Positions 37,235 to 46,276 of a stretch of 64,000 bases of DNA are shown here, in pieces. The stretch spans positions 1 to 64,000 of the forward strand of contig CAWISK010000010.1 of the NCBI GenBank assembly GCA_963838805.1, written 5' to 3'. The position numbers and the translations under genes were made by a program. This DNA comes from CAVRQM01 sp963838805 (lineage in GTDB: Bacteria > Pseudomonadota > Alphaproteobacteria > Acetobacterales > Acetobacteraceae). The notes under the pieces are model-generated. The model was not told where the DNA came from, did not search any database, and worked only from the letters and a program-made list of their open reading frames with translations. Positions within the stretch are counted from its first letter, which is position 1. Every line of letters begins with the position of its first letter.

Positions 37235-39822
37235 GGCCGCGATGCCGCGAGGCGACCGGCGCGGCGCGCGATCAGGACGTCCGTCACCACCGCGAGCAGG
37301 ATCACCAGACCATACACCCCTTGCAGCCACAGCGGATCGACGCGGACCAAGGTGAGGCCGTTGCGGATCACCAGCAGGGTAATGGCGCCGAGTGCCACCC
37401 CCATGACAGTGCCCGAACCGCCGCGGATCGCCACCCCGCCCACGACCACCGAGGCAATGACCGTGAGCTCGAAGCCGGTGGCGACGCGCGCGTCCACCGT
37501 CGCGTAGCGGGAGGCCCACAACGCCCCGTCGAACCCGCCCAGCAGGCCAGCCAGGGCGAAGCTCCAGAGCACGCGGCGGCGGACCGGGATGCCCAGCAGT
37601 GCCGCACCTTCGGGATTGGAGCCGATGGCGAACAGCTCCCGTCCCGCGGGCAGACGGTACAGCCCGAGGGCCGCCAGAGCCATGACCGCAAGGGCGATCA
37701 GCACCACCGCGGGCACGCCGCCGGGCCGCGTCGTGGTGAAATCGAGCCAGGCCTGCGGCACCTGGTCGGCGCTGATCTGGTGGCCAGCGGCGCCCAGGCT
37801 CACCAGCCCGCGAAAGATCGAAAGCGTGCCGAGCGTCACCACGATCGACGGCACCCGCCCGAACGTGACGACGGCGCCGTTGAGCAGGCCGCAGCCCACC
37901 CCGGCGAGACACGCAATCAGCAACCCGCCCGCGACCCCCGCCGCCGGATGCGCGTGCAGCAGGCTGGCCGACAGATAGGCGGTCAGGCCGATCACGGAGG
38001 CCACCGACAGGTCGATGTTGCGGGTGACGATCACCAGGGCCTGCGCCACCGCCACCAGCACGAGCAATGCGGCGTCGGTGGCCACCGCGTCGAGATTGGC
38101 CGCACCCAGCATGCGCGGATTGATCGCCTCGATCGGCAGCGCCACCGCCAGGATGGCCGCGACCAACCCCAATTCGCGCCGCGCCAGCAGGCGGCGCAGC
38201 GGAGTTTCGCGCGGCGCGGCGGCGCCGTCCGCATGGCCGGCGACGGCGACCAGGTGGGCCGGGTCTCCCGCGCCCGCCGCCGCCGCGATGATGCTTTCCT
38301 GAGTCGCTTCCTCGGCCGTCATCTCGGCGACCGCACGCCCTTCGCGCAGCACCACGATGCGGTCGCACATGCCGAGCAGCTCGGGCAGCTCCGAGGAGAT
38401 CAGCAGGATCGCTAGCCCCTCGCGCGCGAGGTCGGCGATCATCGCGTGGACCTCCGCCTTGGTCTGCACGTCCACGCCCTGCGTCGGCTCGTCCAGGATC
38501 AGCACGCGCGGGCGTGTGGCAAGCCATTTCGCCAGCACCACTTTCTGCTGGTTGCCGCCCGATAGCGTGGCGACGCTCTGTCCCCAGCCGTGGAACCGCA
38601 ACCGCAGGCGACGCAGCGGTGGCGCCGCCAGTTCCATCTCGCGCGACCGGCGAACCAGCCCGAACGGCGCGGTCTGGCCGATCACCGTCAGCGTGGCGTT
38701 GACCAGCACGCCGAACTCCATGACGAGGCTCTGGCCGATGCGGTCCTCCGAGACGTAGCCGATCCCGGCGGCCATCGCGTCGCGCGGGCTGCCGAAGCGC
38801 ACGGGCGAGCCGCCGACAGAGAGTGTTCCCGCATTCGCCCGGTCTACGCCGAACAGCACGCGCGCGACCTCGGTGCGACCGCTGCCGACGAGGCCGCCGA
38901 GACCCACGATCTCGCCCGCGCGCAGCGTGAGCGAGACGTCGGCAAACGCGCCCTCGCGCGACAGACCTTCGGCTTGCAGCAGGACCGGCCCTGCCGCGCG
39001 CGTACGCGGCGGGTACAGTGCCGAGAGCGGGCGGCCCACCATCAGCGCGATGGCCCGGTCACGCGGCAGCCCGGCGGCAGGCTCGAGGCCGACCAGCCTG
39101 CCGTCGCGCAGCACGGCCACGCGGTCGGCCAGGCGGTAGATCTCCTCCATGCGGTGGCTCACGAAGAGGATTGCCACGGCTTGCCGGCGCAGCGTGTCCG
39201 CTACGGCGAACAGACGTTCGACCTCGCGGCTCGACAGGGCAGCGGTGGGCTCGTCCATGATCAGCACGCGCGCCTTCAGCGACAGCGCGCGGGCGATCTC
39301 GACCAGTTGCTGCTCGGCGGTGCGAAGGGAACCGAGCGGCGTTTCCGGCCGGCGGTCCAGCCCGACGGCGGCGAGCAGGCCGCGCGCGCTCTCGCGCATC
39401 GCGCCGTGGTCAAGCAATCCGGCCGAATTGGTGGGCGCGTGGCCGAGAAACAGGTTTTCGTAGATCGGCAGGTCCGGAAACAGCCCCGGGTGCTGGTGCA
39501 TCACCGCGATCCCGCGCCTGCGCGCCTCCTGCGGCGACGACAGGGTGGCCGGTTCGCCGTCGAGCGTAACGGTGCCGGAGTCCGGGTGATAGACGCCAGC
39601 CAGCAGCTTGACGCAGGTACTCTTGCCGGCGCCGTTCTCGCCCAGCAGCGCCAGGATCTCGCCCGCGCGCAGATCGAACGTGACACCCTGCAGGGCGACG
39701 ACGCCGCCGAAGACCTTGCCCGCGTCGCGTAGCCCGAGAACGAGGCGCGATGCCGCCGCGGGGTCCGCGAGTGCGGCGGCCGCCTCTCTGGCGCGATCGA
39801 TCTGTCCAGCGTTGCCGGACAT
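37231..39822 (-). CDS. Fused sugar ABC ATPase and permease
   Basis: An 863-residue protein. Residues about 25-520 are a tandem ATPase of the CUT2 type: first Walker A GENGAGKSTCVKLL and Walker B VLIMDEPTAALSS. The second half has the degenerate GLVGSGRTEVARVL in place of Walker A, with an intact signature TLSGGNQQKVVLAKWL. Residues about 550-860 form a complete RbsC-like permease (TRNIDLSVASVIGLTAYLS, VPSIVVTLGTLSIFRGLV). Normally these are two proteins. No frameshift or stop separates them and the linker (AGHADGAAAPRETPLRR) is Ala/Pro-rich, so the fusion appears genuine. It is first in the operon. Confidence 0.9.
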   Translation of the reverse strand: MSGNAGQIDRAREAAAALADPAAASRLVLGLRDAGKVFGGVVALQGVTFDLRAGEILALLGENGAGKSTCVKLLAGVYHPDSGTVTLDGEPATLSSPQEARRRGIAVMHQHPGLFPDLPIYENLFLGHAPTNSAGLLDHGAMRESARGLLAAVGLDRRPETPLGSLRTAEQQLVEIARALSLKARVLIMDEPTAALSSREVERLFAVADTLRRQAVAILFVSHRMEEIYRLADRVAVLRDGRLVGLEPAAGLPRDRAIALMVGRPLSALYPPRTRAAGPVLLQAEGLSREGAFADVSLTLRAGEIVGLGGLVGSGRTEVARVLFGVDRANAGTLSVGGSPVRFGSPRDAMAAGIGYVSEDRIGQSLVMEFGVLVNATLTVIGQTAPFGLVRRSREMELAAPPLRRLRLRFHGWGQSVATLSGGNQQKVVLAKWLATRPRVLILDEPTQGVDVQTKAEVHAMIADLAREGLAILLISSELPELLGMCDRIVVLREGRAVAEMTAEEATQESIIAAAAGAGDPAHLVAVAGHADGAAAPRETPLRRLLARRELGLVAAILAVALPIEAINPRMLGAANLDAVATDAALLVLVAVAQALVIVTRNIDLSVASVIGLTAYLSASLLHAHPAAGVAGGLLIACLAGVGCGLLNGAVVTFGRVPSIVVTLGTLSIFRGLVSLGAAGHQISADQVPQAWLDFTTTRPGGVPAVVLIALAVMALAALGLYRLPAGRELFAIGSNPEGAALLGIPVRRRVLWSFALAGLLGGFDGALWASRYATVDARVATGFELTVIASVVVGGVAIRGGSGTVMGVALGAITLLVIRNGLTLVRVDPLWLQGVYGLVILLAVVTDVLIARRAGRLAASRP

Positions 39823-40057
39823 TTCCCCTCCGTCCTGGCGCGGTTCCCTGCCGGGAAATCGAGCTCGTGCCTTGCGGCTTGGTGCAGGAATTAACCGTTT
39901 TACCGTGCTGACGCAAGGCCCCCGTCACGACCGGGAGCATAGCGGTCATCCGCGCGGCCCCGGGAACCGCGCGCGCGTCGCGGCTTTTTGGTGCGCGACC
40001 CCGGCAGCCGGGGGCAATGTCGGCCAGCGGTAACGGCCACAAGACAAGGATCGCGCC

Positions 40058-40717
40058 ATGACACGCACCATCACGCAGCTGTACGACAGCTATAGCGACG
40101 CCACGCGCGCGGTGAGAGCGCTGGAGAATGCAGGGATTTCACCCGCCGACATCAGCATCCTGGGTCGCGACGGCGGCGGCGCGGTGCAGCCGCCGATCGA
40201 GATGGGGGGTTGGACCACCGGCGAGCGGCTGGGCGCCGCGGACGACACGCCGACGGGCGCCGGCGCAGGAGCCTCCATCGGCACCGTGGTCGGCGGCGGT
40301 CTCGGGTTGCTGGCGGGTATCGGCGCGATCGCGATCCCCGGCGTGGGGCCGGTGATCGCGGCCGGCTGGCTCGTGGCGACGATCGCTGGCGCCGGAATCG
40401 GCGCGGGCGCCGGTGGGCTGCTTGGCTCGCTGGTGGGCGCCGGCCACCCCGAGGAGCACGCTCACGTCTATGCCGAGGGGCTGCGCCGCGGCGGTACGCT
40501 GGTCAGCGTGCGGACGGACGACGCGCGCAACGAGGAGGTCGAGGCGCTGCTGAGCCACAGCGGACGCGTCGATATCGATCAGCGCGCCAGCGAGTACCGC
40601 GCCGCGGGCTGGGATCGTTTCGACGAGACACGGCCGCCGCTCGGCACCGATGCGGCGATCGAGGAGGAGCGGCGGCGGGTCGAACTCGAACGGCTGCGCG
40701 CCGCGACGCACGCCTGA
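40058..40717 (+). CDS. General stress protein-like protein (YflT domain, Gly zipper)
   Basis: A 219-residue protein. The N-terminal YflT/GSP17M-type domain TITQLYDSYSDATRAVRALE, IS..DISILGRDG is followed by a strongly hydrophobic Gly-rich stretch (residues 68-130) resembling a glycine-zipper membrane domain. Then comes a second alpha/beta part, GGTLVSVRTDDARNEEVEAL, and a charged tail. Family members are linked to general stress responses. It is monocistronic and convergent with the alcohol dehydrogenase. Confidence 0.75.
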   Translation: MTRTITQLYDSYSDATRAVRALENAGISPADISILGRDGGGAVQPPIEMGGWTTGERLGAADDTPTGAGAGASIGTVVGGGLGLLAGIGAIAIPGVGPVIAAGWLVATIAGAGIGAGAGGLLGSLVGAGHPEEHAHVYAEGLRRGGTLVSVRTDDARNEEVEALLSHSGRVDIDQRASEYRAAGWDRFDETRPPLGTDAAIEEERRRVELERLRAATHA

Positions 40718-40734
40718 CTATCGCCGCTCCTGCA

Positions 40735-41916
40735 TCAGCCATTCGGGTGCATCACCACCTTGATGCACCCGTCCTGCTTGTCGCGAAACGTCTTGTAGGC
40801 AGCGGGGCCGTCCTCGATGCGCAGGCTGTGCGTGATGATGAAGCTCGGGTCGATCTCGCCGGCCTCGATGCGCTTCAGCAGCGGCGCCATGTAGCGCTGC
40901 ATGTGCGTCTGGCCGGTCCGCATGGTCAGGCCCTTGTTCATGAACGGACCAAGCGCCACGCCGCTCACCTGCCCCACGAACACGCCGGCCAGCGAGACGG
41001 TGCCGCACGGGCGGCAGGCGATGATCGCCTCGTCCAGCGCGTACGGGCGCTCGGTCGCCGTGGTTGCCTCCTTCACCGACGAGGTGACGCGCTGCATCAG
41101 GCTCTCGGTGCCGTGGCTCTCCATGCCCACCGCCTCGATCACCGCATCAGGCCCCTCGCCATGCGTCATTTCGAGGATGCGCGGCTGCAACGCACCGTCG
41201 GAATAGTCCAGCACCTCGGCGCCGGAGTTGCGCGCCAGCGCCATGCGCTCCGGCACCGTATCGACGGCGATCACCCGCTTCGCCCCGAGCAGCTGTGCCG
41301 AGCGGATGGCGAGCTGGCCGACCGGCCCGCAGCCCATGACCAGTATCGTGTCCTGATCGCGCTTGATGTCGCAGTTCTCGGCGGCCATGTAGGCGGTCGG
41401 GAAGATGTCGGACAGGAACAGCACCTGCTCGTCGCTGAGGCCAGCCGGCACCTTGAGCGGCCCCACATCGGCACAGGGCACGCGCAGGTATTGCGCCTGG
41501 CCGCCGGGGAATCCGCCGGTGACGTGGCTGTAGCCGAACAGTCCAGCGAGCGGATAGCCGAACTGCTCGGCTTGCATCTTGCCGTTCGGGTTGGTTCGTT
41601 CGCAGCAGGAGAAATTGCCCATCTTGCACATGCGGCACTCGCCGCACGAGATGGTGAACGGCACCACCACGCGATCGCCGACCTTCAGCTTGTGCGACGC
41701 GCCATTGCCGACCTCGACCACTTCGCCCATCGTCTCGTGGCCAAGCACGTCGCCGCTTTTCATGGAGGGCACGAAGCCGCCATACAAATGCAGGTCGCTG
41801 CCGCAGATGGCGCAGCTCGTCACCTTGATGATGCAGTCGCGGGCGTCCTCGATCTTAGGGTCGGGCACGGTCTCGCAGCGGATGTCGCCGCGTCCGTGCC
41901 ATGTGAGTGCGCGCAT
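40735..41916 (-). CDS. Zinc-dependent alcohol dehydrogenase (formaldehyde dehydrogenase-like)
   Basis: A 393-residue medium-chain dehydrogenase. The catalytic zinc site is in CAICGSDLHLYGG and GHETMGEVVEVG. The structural zinc is bound by CGECRMCKMGNFSCC. The Rossmann motif is MGCGPVGQLAIRSAQLLGA. The insertion between domains resembles glutathione-independent formaldehyde dehydrogenases and related threonine-dehydrogenase-like proteins, but the substrate is not fixed. ATG 41916 is chosen because MRALTWHGRGDIRCETV is the canonical N-terminus, although the frame is open upstream. Confidence 0.9.
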   Translation of the reverse strand: MRALTWHGRGDIRCETVPDPKIEDARDCIIKVTSCAICGSDLHLYGGFVPSMKSGDVLGHETMGEVVEVGNGASHKLKVGDRVVVPFTISCGECRMCKMGNFSCCERTNPNGKMQAEQFGYPLAGLFGYSHVTGGFPGGQAQYLRVPCADVGPLKVPAGLSDEQVLFLSDIFPTAYMAAENCDIKRDQDTILVMGCGPVGQLAIRSAQLLGAKRVIAVDTVPERMALARNSGAEVLDYSDGALQPRILEMTHGEGPDAVIEAVGMESHGTESLMQRVTSSVKEATTATERPYALDEAIIACRPCGTVSLAGVFVGQVSGVALGPFMNKGLTMRTGQTHMQRYMAPLLKRIEAGEIDPSFIITHSLRIEDGPAAYKTFRDKQDGCIKVVMHPNG

Positions 41917-42070
41917 GGTCGTCCTCGCTGCATCTGGGGCGGAGCTGCTACGCGGCACGTGGCATGGAGTTGGTTGCGCCCGCGATGCGGACCGCTGATT
42001 GTGCGAGGAGACAAGGGTTGGGCCGGCGGCTTGGCGGCGGGCCGGCTCTTGGGACGCAGAGGGGTCATCC

Positions 42071-43081
42071 GTGCCGCAGCACTTCCCGCTTTCCGACCAT
42101 TGCGATGGACGGCACTTCTTCAATCCGGGTGCCACATCGCGGAGCCACGGCTGGCTCGAGGTGCTGCGTTGGCGGCTGCGGAACCGGCGCAGTGCCTGGC
42201 CGAGGCATGTCGCGAGCGCAAGTTTTCCGCCACCGCCCTCCGAACTGGCGCGAAACGCAGCCTCGATCAGCTTCGTCAATCAGGCCACCTTCCTGATCCG
42301 CCTGCCGAACGCCGTGGTGCTGACCGATCCGATCTTCAGCGAGCGCTGCTCGCCGGTGTCCTGGGCGGGGCCGAAACGGGCGCGGGCGCCCGGCATCGCG
42401 CTGGCGGATTTGCCGCGCCCGGACGTCGTGCTGCTGTCGCACAATCACTATGACCACATGGACCTGCCCAGCCTGCGCGAGCTGCAGCGGCGCCACGCTC
42501 CGCGTTTCGTGACGATGCTCGGCAACGCCCGGACGCTCGCGGGGGTCGGAATCGTCGCGACCGAACTCGATTGGTGGCAGGAGGTCACGCAGGGCGCTCT
42601 GCGCATCACCGCGACACCGGCGCGACATTTCGCCGCGCGCACGCCGTTTGACCGCAATCGCGCGCTGTGGGGCGGCTTCATGATCCGGACCGCCGAGGGC
42701 CAGATCCTGTTCGCGGGCGATTCCGGGATGGGACCGCACTGGCGCGACATCCGGACGCGGCTGGGCGCGCCGGACGTGGCGCTGCTGCCGATCGGCGCCT
42801 ATGAGCCGCGCTGGCTCATGGCATCGGTCCACATGGACCCCGCCGAAGCGGTGCAGGCCCATCTGGCGCTCGGCGCGCGGCGCTCGGTCGGGATGCATTT
42901 CGGCACGTTCCAGCTGACCGACGAGGCGATCGACGCGCCGTTGCGCGCCCTGGACGCGGCACGGCGGGCAGCCGGCCTCGATCCGGGAACGTTCTCGGCG
43001 CTCGGCTTCGGTGAGACACGGATCTATGAGCTGAACGCTGAGTCCGAGACGACTACCGGAAATCCCGCGTCGGCACCTTGA
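42071..43081 (+). CDS. MBL-fold metallohydrolase (UlaG / NAPE-PLD-like)
   Basis: A 336-residue metallo-beta-lactamase-fold protein. The metal motif HxHxDH is in SHNHYDHMDLPS. Further ligands are His in TPARHFAART, Asp in LFAGDSGMGPHW and His in MHFGTFQLTD. The family includes N-acyl-phosphatidylethanolamine phospholipase D and UlaG lactonases. The start is the GTG at 42071, preceded by AGGGG at a good distance. Its 3' end overlaps the convergent dnaE2 gene by 29 bp. The substrate is unknown. Confidence 0.85.
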   Translation: MPQHFPLSDHCDGRHFFNPGATSRSHGWLEVLRWRLRNRRSAWPRHVASASFPPPPSELARNAASISFVNQATFLIRLPNAVVLTDPIFSERCSPVSWAGPKRARAPGIALADLPRPDVVLLSHNHYDHMDLPSLRELQRRHAPRFVTMLGNARTLAGVGIVATELDWWQEVTQGALRITATPARHFAARTPFDRNRALWGGFMIRTAEGQILFAGDSGMGPHWRDIRTRLGAPDVALLPIGAYEPRWLMASVHMDPAEAVQAHLALGARRSVGMHFGTFQLTDEAIDAPLRALDAARRAAGLDPGTFSALGFGETRIYELNAESETTTGNPASAP

Positions 43082-46000
43082 TGGCGCTCTCGCGCCGGTC
43101 CGCGCCACCGCCATGCCGGACCTGATCGCCGCGGCCCACGGTCAGCGGAAACTCGTCCTCGCGCTCGCCCACGCTGCGCAACAGGGCGGACAGATCGGTC
43201 AGGCGCTGCGAAACGACATGGATCACCGATCCCTCGCGCTGCACGCGGCCGTGGCAGGCGATCATGCCGGCCGACAAGATCAGCCGGCGCTGCTGTTCGA
43301 ACAGGCTGGGCCAGACGATCAGATTGCCGATGCCGGTCTCGTCCTCGATGGTGATGAACAGCACGCCCTTGGCCGAACCGGGGCGCTGGCGCACCAGCAC
43401 GATGCCGGCAACATCGACCGTACGCCCGTCGCGCGTCTGCGCAAGTTGGGCGCAGGTGACGATGCGGGCGCGGTCGAGTTCGGCGCGCAGGAACGCCACC
43501 GGATGACGGCGCAGCGACAGGCCGACGCTGCCGTAATCCTCGACCACCTCGCGCCCCAGCGTCATCGGCGTGAGCGCCACCGCCGGCTCGGCCGTCTCGG
43601 GCCGCACCGTCCGGTCATGCGCGTCGGCCGCGGCGAACAGCGGCAGCGGCGCGTCCGCCAGGCCGCTGATGGCCCATAATGCGGCGCGGCGGTCCAGGCC
43701 CAGCGACGCCATCCCGTCCGCCTCGGCGATGCGCTGCAAGGCGGCGGCGGGCACGCCGGCGCGGCGCCAGAGATCCTCGACGCCGGCGAACGCCGTGTCG
43801 GCGCGCGCCGCTACGATCGAAGCGGCGTGATCGTTGGCGAGGCCCTTGACCATGCGCAATCCCAGCCGCACCGCCAGGCGCGATCCGCCTGCCGGCTCCA
43901 GCGTGCAGTCCCACCGACTGGCATTGACGCAGGCCGGGCGCACCTCCACCCCGTGCGCGCGCGCGTCGCGCACGATCTGCGCCGGGGCGTAGAAGCCCAT
44001 CGGCTGCGCGTTCAGCAACGCGGCGCAGAACACCTCCGGATGGTGGCATTTCACCCAGGACGAGGCATAGGCGATCAGCGCGAAACTCGCGGCGTGACTC
44101 TCGGGAAATCCGTAGCTGCCGAAGCCCTCGATCTGCATGAAGATGCGCTCGGCGAAATCCGGCGCATAGTCGCGCGCGATCATGCCGGTGATCAGCTTGT
44201 CGCGGAAATTGCTGACGCCGCCGGTCATCTTGAACGTCGCCATCGAGCGGCGCAACTGGTCGGCCTCCATCGCCGAGAAGCCGGCGCAGACGATCGCGAC
44301 CTGCATCGCCTGTTCCTGGAACAGCGGCACGCCCAGCGTCTTGCCCAGCACGCGCTCCAGCTCGGCGGTGGGATAGCTGACCTTCTCGCGTCCCTCCCGC
44401 CTGCGCAGATAGGGGTGTACCATGTCGCCCTGGATCGGTCCGGGACGGACGATCGCCACCTGGATTGTCAGGTCATATAGCGTTGCGGGTTTCAGGCGCG
44501 GCAGCATCGACATCTGCGCGCGGCTCTCGATCTGGAACGTGCCGAGCGTGTCGGCCTGCTGGATCATGGCGAAGGTCGCCCGATCCTCCTGCGGAATCGC
44601 CGCCATATCCAGATGCAGGCCGCGATGCTCCTCCAGCAGATCGAAGCAGCGGCGCAGGCAGCCGAGCATGCCGAGGCCCAGCACATCGACCTTCATGAAA
44701 TGCAGCGTGTCGATATCGTCCTTGTCCCACTCGATCACCTGCCGATCCACCATCGCCGCCGGTTCGATCGGCACCAGGTCGGAGAGCGTGTCGCGGGTCA
44801 GCACGAAGCCGCCGGGATGCGTGCCCATGTGGCGCGGGAAGCCGATCAGCTCCTGCGCCAGCGCCATCGCCAGGCGCAGCCGCCGGTCGTGCGGATTGAG
44901 ATTGAGCCCCGCCGCGTCGCGCTCCTGCACGCCTTCCTCGGACCAGCCCCAGACCTGGCCGGCAAGGGCGCCGGTCACGTCCTCCGGCAGGCCCATCGCC
45001 TTGCCCACCTCGCGGATGGCACCGCGGGCGCGGTAGCGGATGATGGTGGCGCACAAAGCGGCACGGTCGCGGCCGTAATGGTCATAGACCCACTGGATCA
45101 CCTCCTCGCGCCGCTCGTGCTCGAAATCCACGTCGATGTCGGGCGGCTCGCGCCGTGCGCCGGAGACGAACCGCTCGAACAGCAGGCCGGCTTTCGAGGG
45201 GTCGATGGCGGTGATGCCGATCACCCAGCACACCGCCGAATTGGCGGCCGAACCACGGCCCTGGCAGAGAATGCCACGCGAGCGGGCATAGGTGACGATG
45301 CTGTGGACCGTCAGGAAATACGGCGCGTACTCCAGCTCGGCGATCAGCGCCAGCTCGTGCCGCAATTGTGCCGCGACGTTCTCCGGCGCACCATCCGGAT
45401 AGCGGTGCGGGGCACTTTCCCAGACCAGCGCCTCCAGTGCCTGTTGCGGCGTCTGGCCGGGGATGCGCACCTCGTCGGGGTACTGGTAGCGCAGCTCGGA
45501 CAGGCTGAAGCGGCACCGCTCGACGATCTCCAGCGTGCGCGCCAGCGCCTCCGGGTAGCGGGCAAAGCGCCGGGCCATCTCGGCGGGCGGGCGCAGATGG
45601 CGGTCGGCGTGATCTTCGAGCAGCATCCCGGCCGCATCGATGGCGCAGCCCTCGCGGATGCAGGTCAGCACGTCCTGCAGGATGCGACGCTGCGGCACGT
45701 GGTACAGCACATCGCCGGTGGCGACTGTCGGCACGTGCGCGGCGGCGGCCATCTCGGCCGCGCGGGCCAGCCGCACCGCATCGCCCGGACGGCGGTACCG
45801 GGTCAGCGCCAGATAGGCGCGATCGCCCAGCATCTCTCGCAGCCGGGCCAGCCGTGTCCCCAGCAGCTCGTCCGGCTCGCCGTGCAGCAGCACCGCCAGC
45901 ATCCCCTCCGCCGCCGCTGCGACATCCGTCCAGTCGAGATGACATCCGCCCTTGCCGGTGCGTCCCTTGCCCAGGGTCAGCAGCCGGCACAGCCGGGAAT

Positions 46001-46253
46001 AGGCCGGCCGGTCGGTGGGGTAGGCCAGCAGCGCCGTGCCGTCCGCCAGATCGAGCCGGCAGCCGACCACGAGCCGCACCCCCGCCTCGCCGGCGCGCTG
46101 ATGGGCGCGGGCGATGCCGGCCAGCGAGGCGCGATCGGTGATGCCGAGCGCCGGCAGCCCCAGGGCCGCGGCCTGCGCGAACAGCTCCTCGACATGGCTG
46201 GCACCACGGAGGAAGGAGTAATTGGACGTGACGTGCAGCTCGGCATAGGACAT
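43053..46253 (-). CDS. dnaE2: Error-prone DNA polymerase DnaE2
   Basis: A 1066-residue C-family polymerase used in SOS mutagenesis and lesion bypass. The PHP domain begins AELHVTSNYSFLRGASHVEE. Palm aspartates are in PPDIDVDFEHERREEV, and later MKVDVLGLGMLGCLRR and SYGFPESHAASFALIAY are typical. The C-terminal OB domain carries VDVAGIVLVRQRPGSAKG. DnaE2 has no beta-clamp tail like DnaE1 and normally works with ImuA and ImuB in an imuA-imuB-dnaE2 cassette; neither is adjacent here. The gene is head to head with the adenylate cyclase, 17 bp apart, with a LexA box between. No frameshift is seen in 3.2 kb. Confidence 0.95.
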   Translation of the reverse strand: MSYAELHVTSNYSFLRGASHVEELFAQAAALGLPALGITDRASLAGIARAHQRAGEAGVRLVVGCRLDLADGTALLAYPTDRPAYSRLCRLLTLGKGRTGKGGCHLDWTDVAAAAEGMLAVLLHGEPDELLGTRLARLREMLGDRAYLALTRYRRPGDAVRLARAAEMAAAAHVPTVATGDVLYHVPQRRILQDVLTCIREGCAIDAAGMLLEDHADRHLRPPAEMARRFARYPEALARTLEIVERCRFSLSELRYQYPDEVRIPGQTPQQALEALVWESAPHRYPDGAPENVAAQLRHELALIAELEYAPYFLTVHSIVTYARSRGILCQGRGSAANSAVCWVIGITAIDPSKAGLLFERFVSGARREPPDIDVDFEHERREEVIQWVYDHYGRDRAALCATIIRYRARGAIREVGKAMGLPEDVTGALAGQVWGWSEEGVQERDAAGLNLNPHDRRLRLAMALAQELIGFPRHMGTHPGGFVLTRDTLSDLVPIEPAAMVDRQVIEWDKDDIDTLHFMKVDVLGLGMLGCLRRCFDLLEEHRGLHLDMAAIPQEDRATFAMIQQADTLGTFQIESRAQMSMLPRLKPATLYDLTIQVAIVRPGPIQGDMVHPYLRRREGREKVSYPTAELERVLGKTLGVPLFQEQAMQVAIVCAGFSAMEADQLRRSMATFKMTGGVSNFRDKLITGMIARDYAPDFAERIFMQIEGFGSYGFPESHAASFALIAYASSWVKCHHPEVFCAALLNAQPMGFYAPAQIVRDARAHGVEVRPACVNASRWDCTLEPAGGSRLAVRLGLRMVKGLANDHAASIVAARADTAFAGVEDLWRRAGVPAAALQRIAEADGMASLGLDRRAALWAISGLADAPLPLFAAADAHDRTVRPETAEPAVALTPMTLGREVVEDYGSVGLSLRRHPVAFLRAELDRARIVTCAQLAQTRDGRTVDVAGIVLVRQRPGSAKGVLFITIEDETGIGNLIVWPSLFEQQRRLILSAGMIACHGRVQREGSVIHVVSQRLTDLSALLRSVGEREDEFPLTVGRGDQVRHGGGADRRESAIKVPTRDFR

Positions 46254-46261
46254 GGCTCTTG

Positions 46262-46276
46262 GAACATAACATGAAC
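46262..46276. promoter_or_regulatory. LexA operator (SOS box, GTTC-N7-GTTC)
   Basis: The plus strand reads GAACATAACATGAAC, which on the dnaE2 strand is GTTC, seven bases, GTTC, the LexA consensus described for Alphaproteobacteria. It is a direct repeat with exact half-sites. It lies eight bases before the dnaE2 start codon and contains the ATG (46271-46273) of the divergent adenylate cyclase. LexA bound here should repress dnaE2 and would also occlude the cyclase start region. Confidence 0.75.

Noticed and set aside
39963..39990. GGAAC followed by a T-rich stretch upstream of the stress-protein gene, considered as an EcfG (general stress sigma) promoter
   Set aside because: The -35-like GGAAC is present but the required GTT at the -10 position is missing; only CTTT is found at a similar spacing.
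44613..46274. Plus-strand open frame of 553 codons opposite dnaE2
   Set aside because: Antisense shadow of a well-conserved polymerase; no ribosome site or domain.
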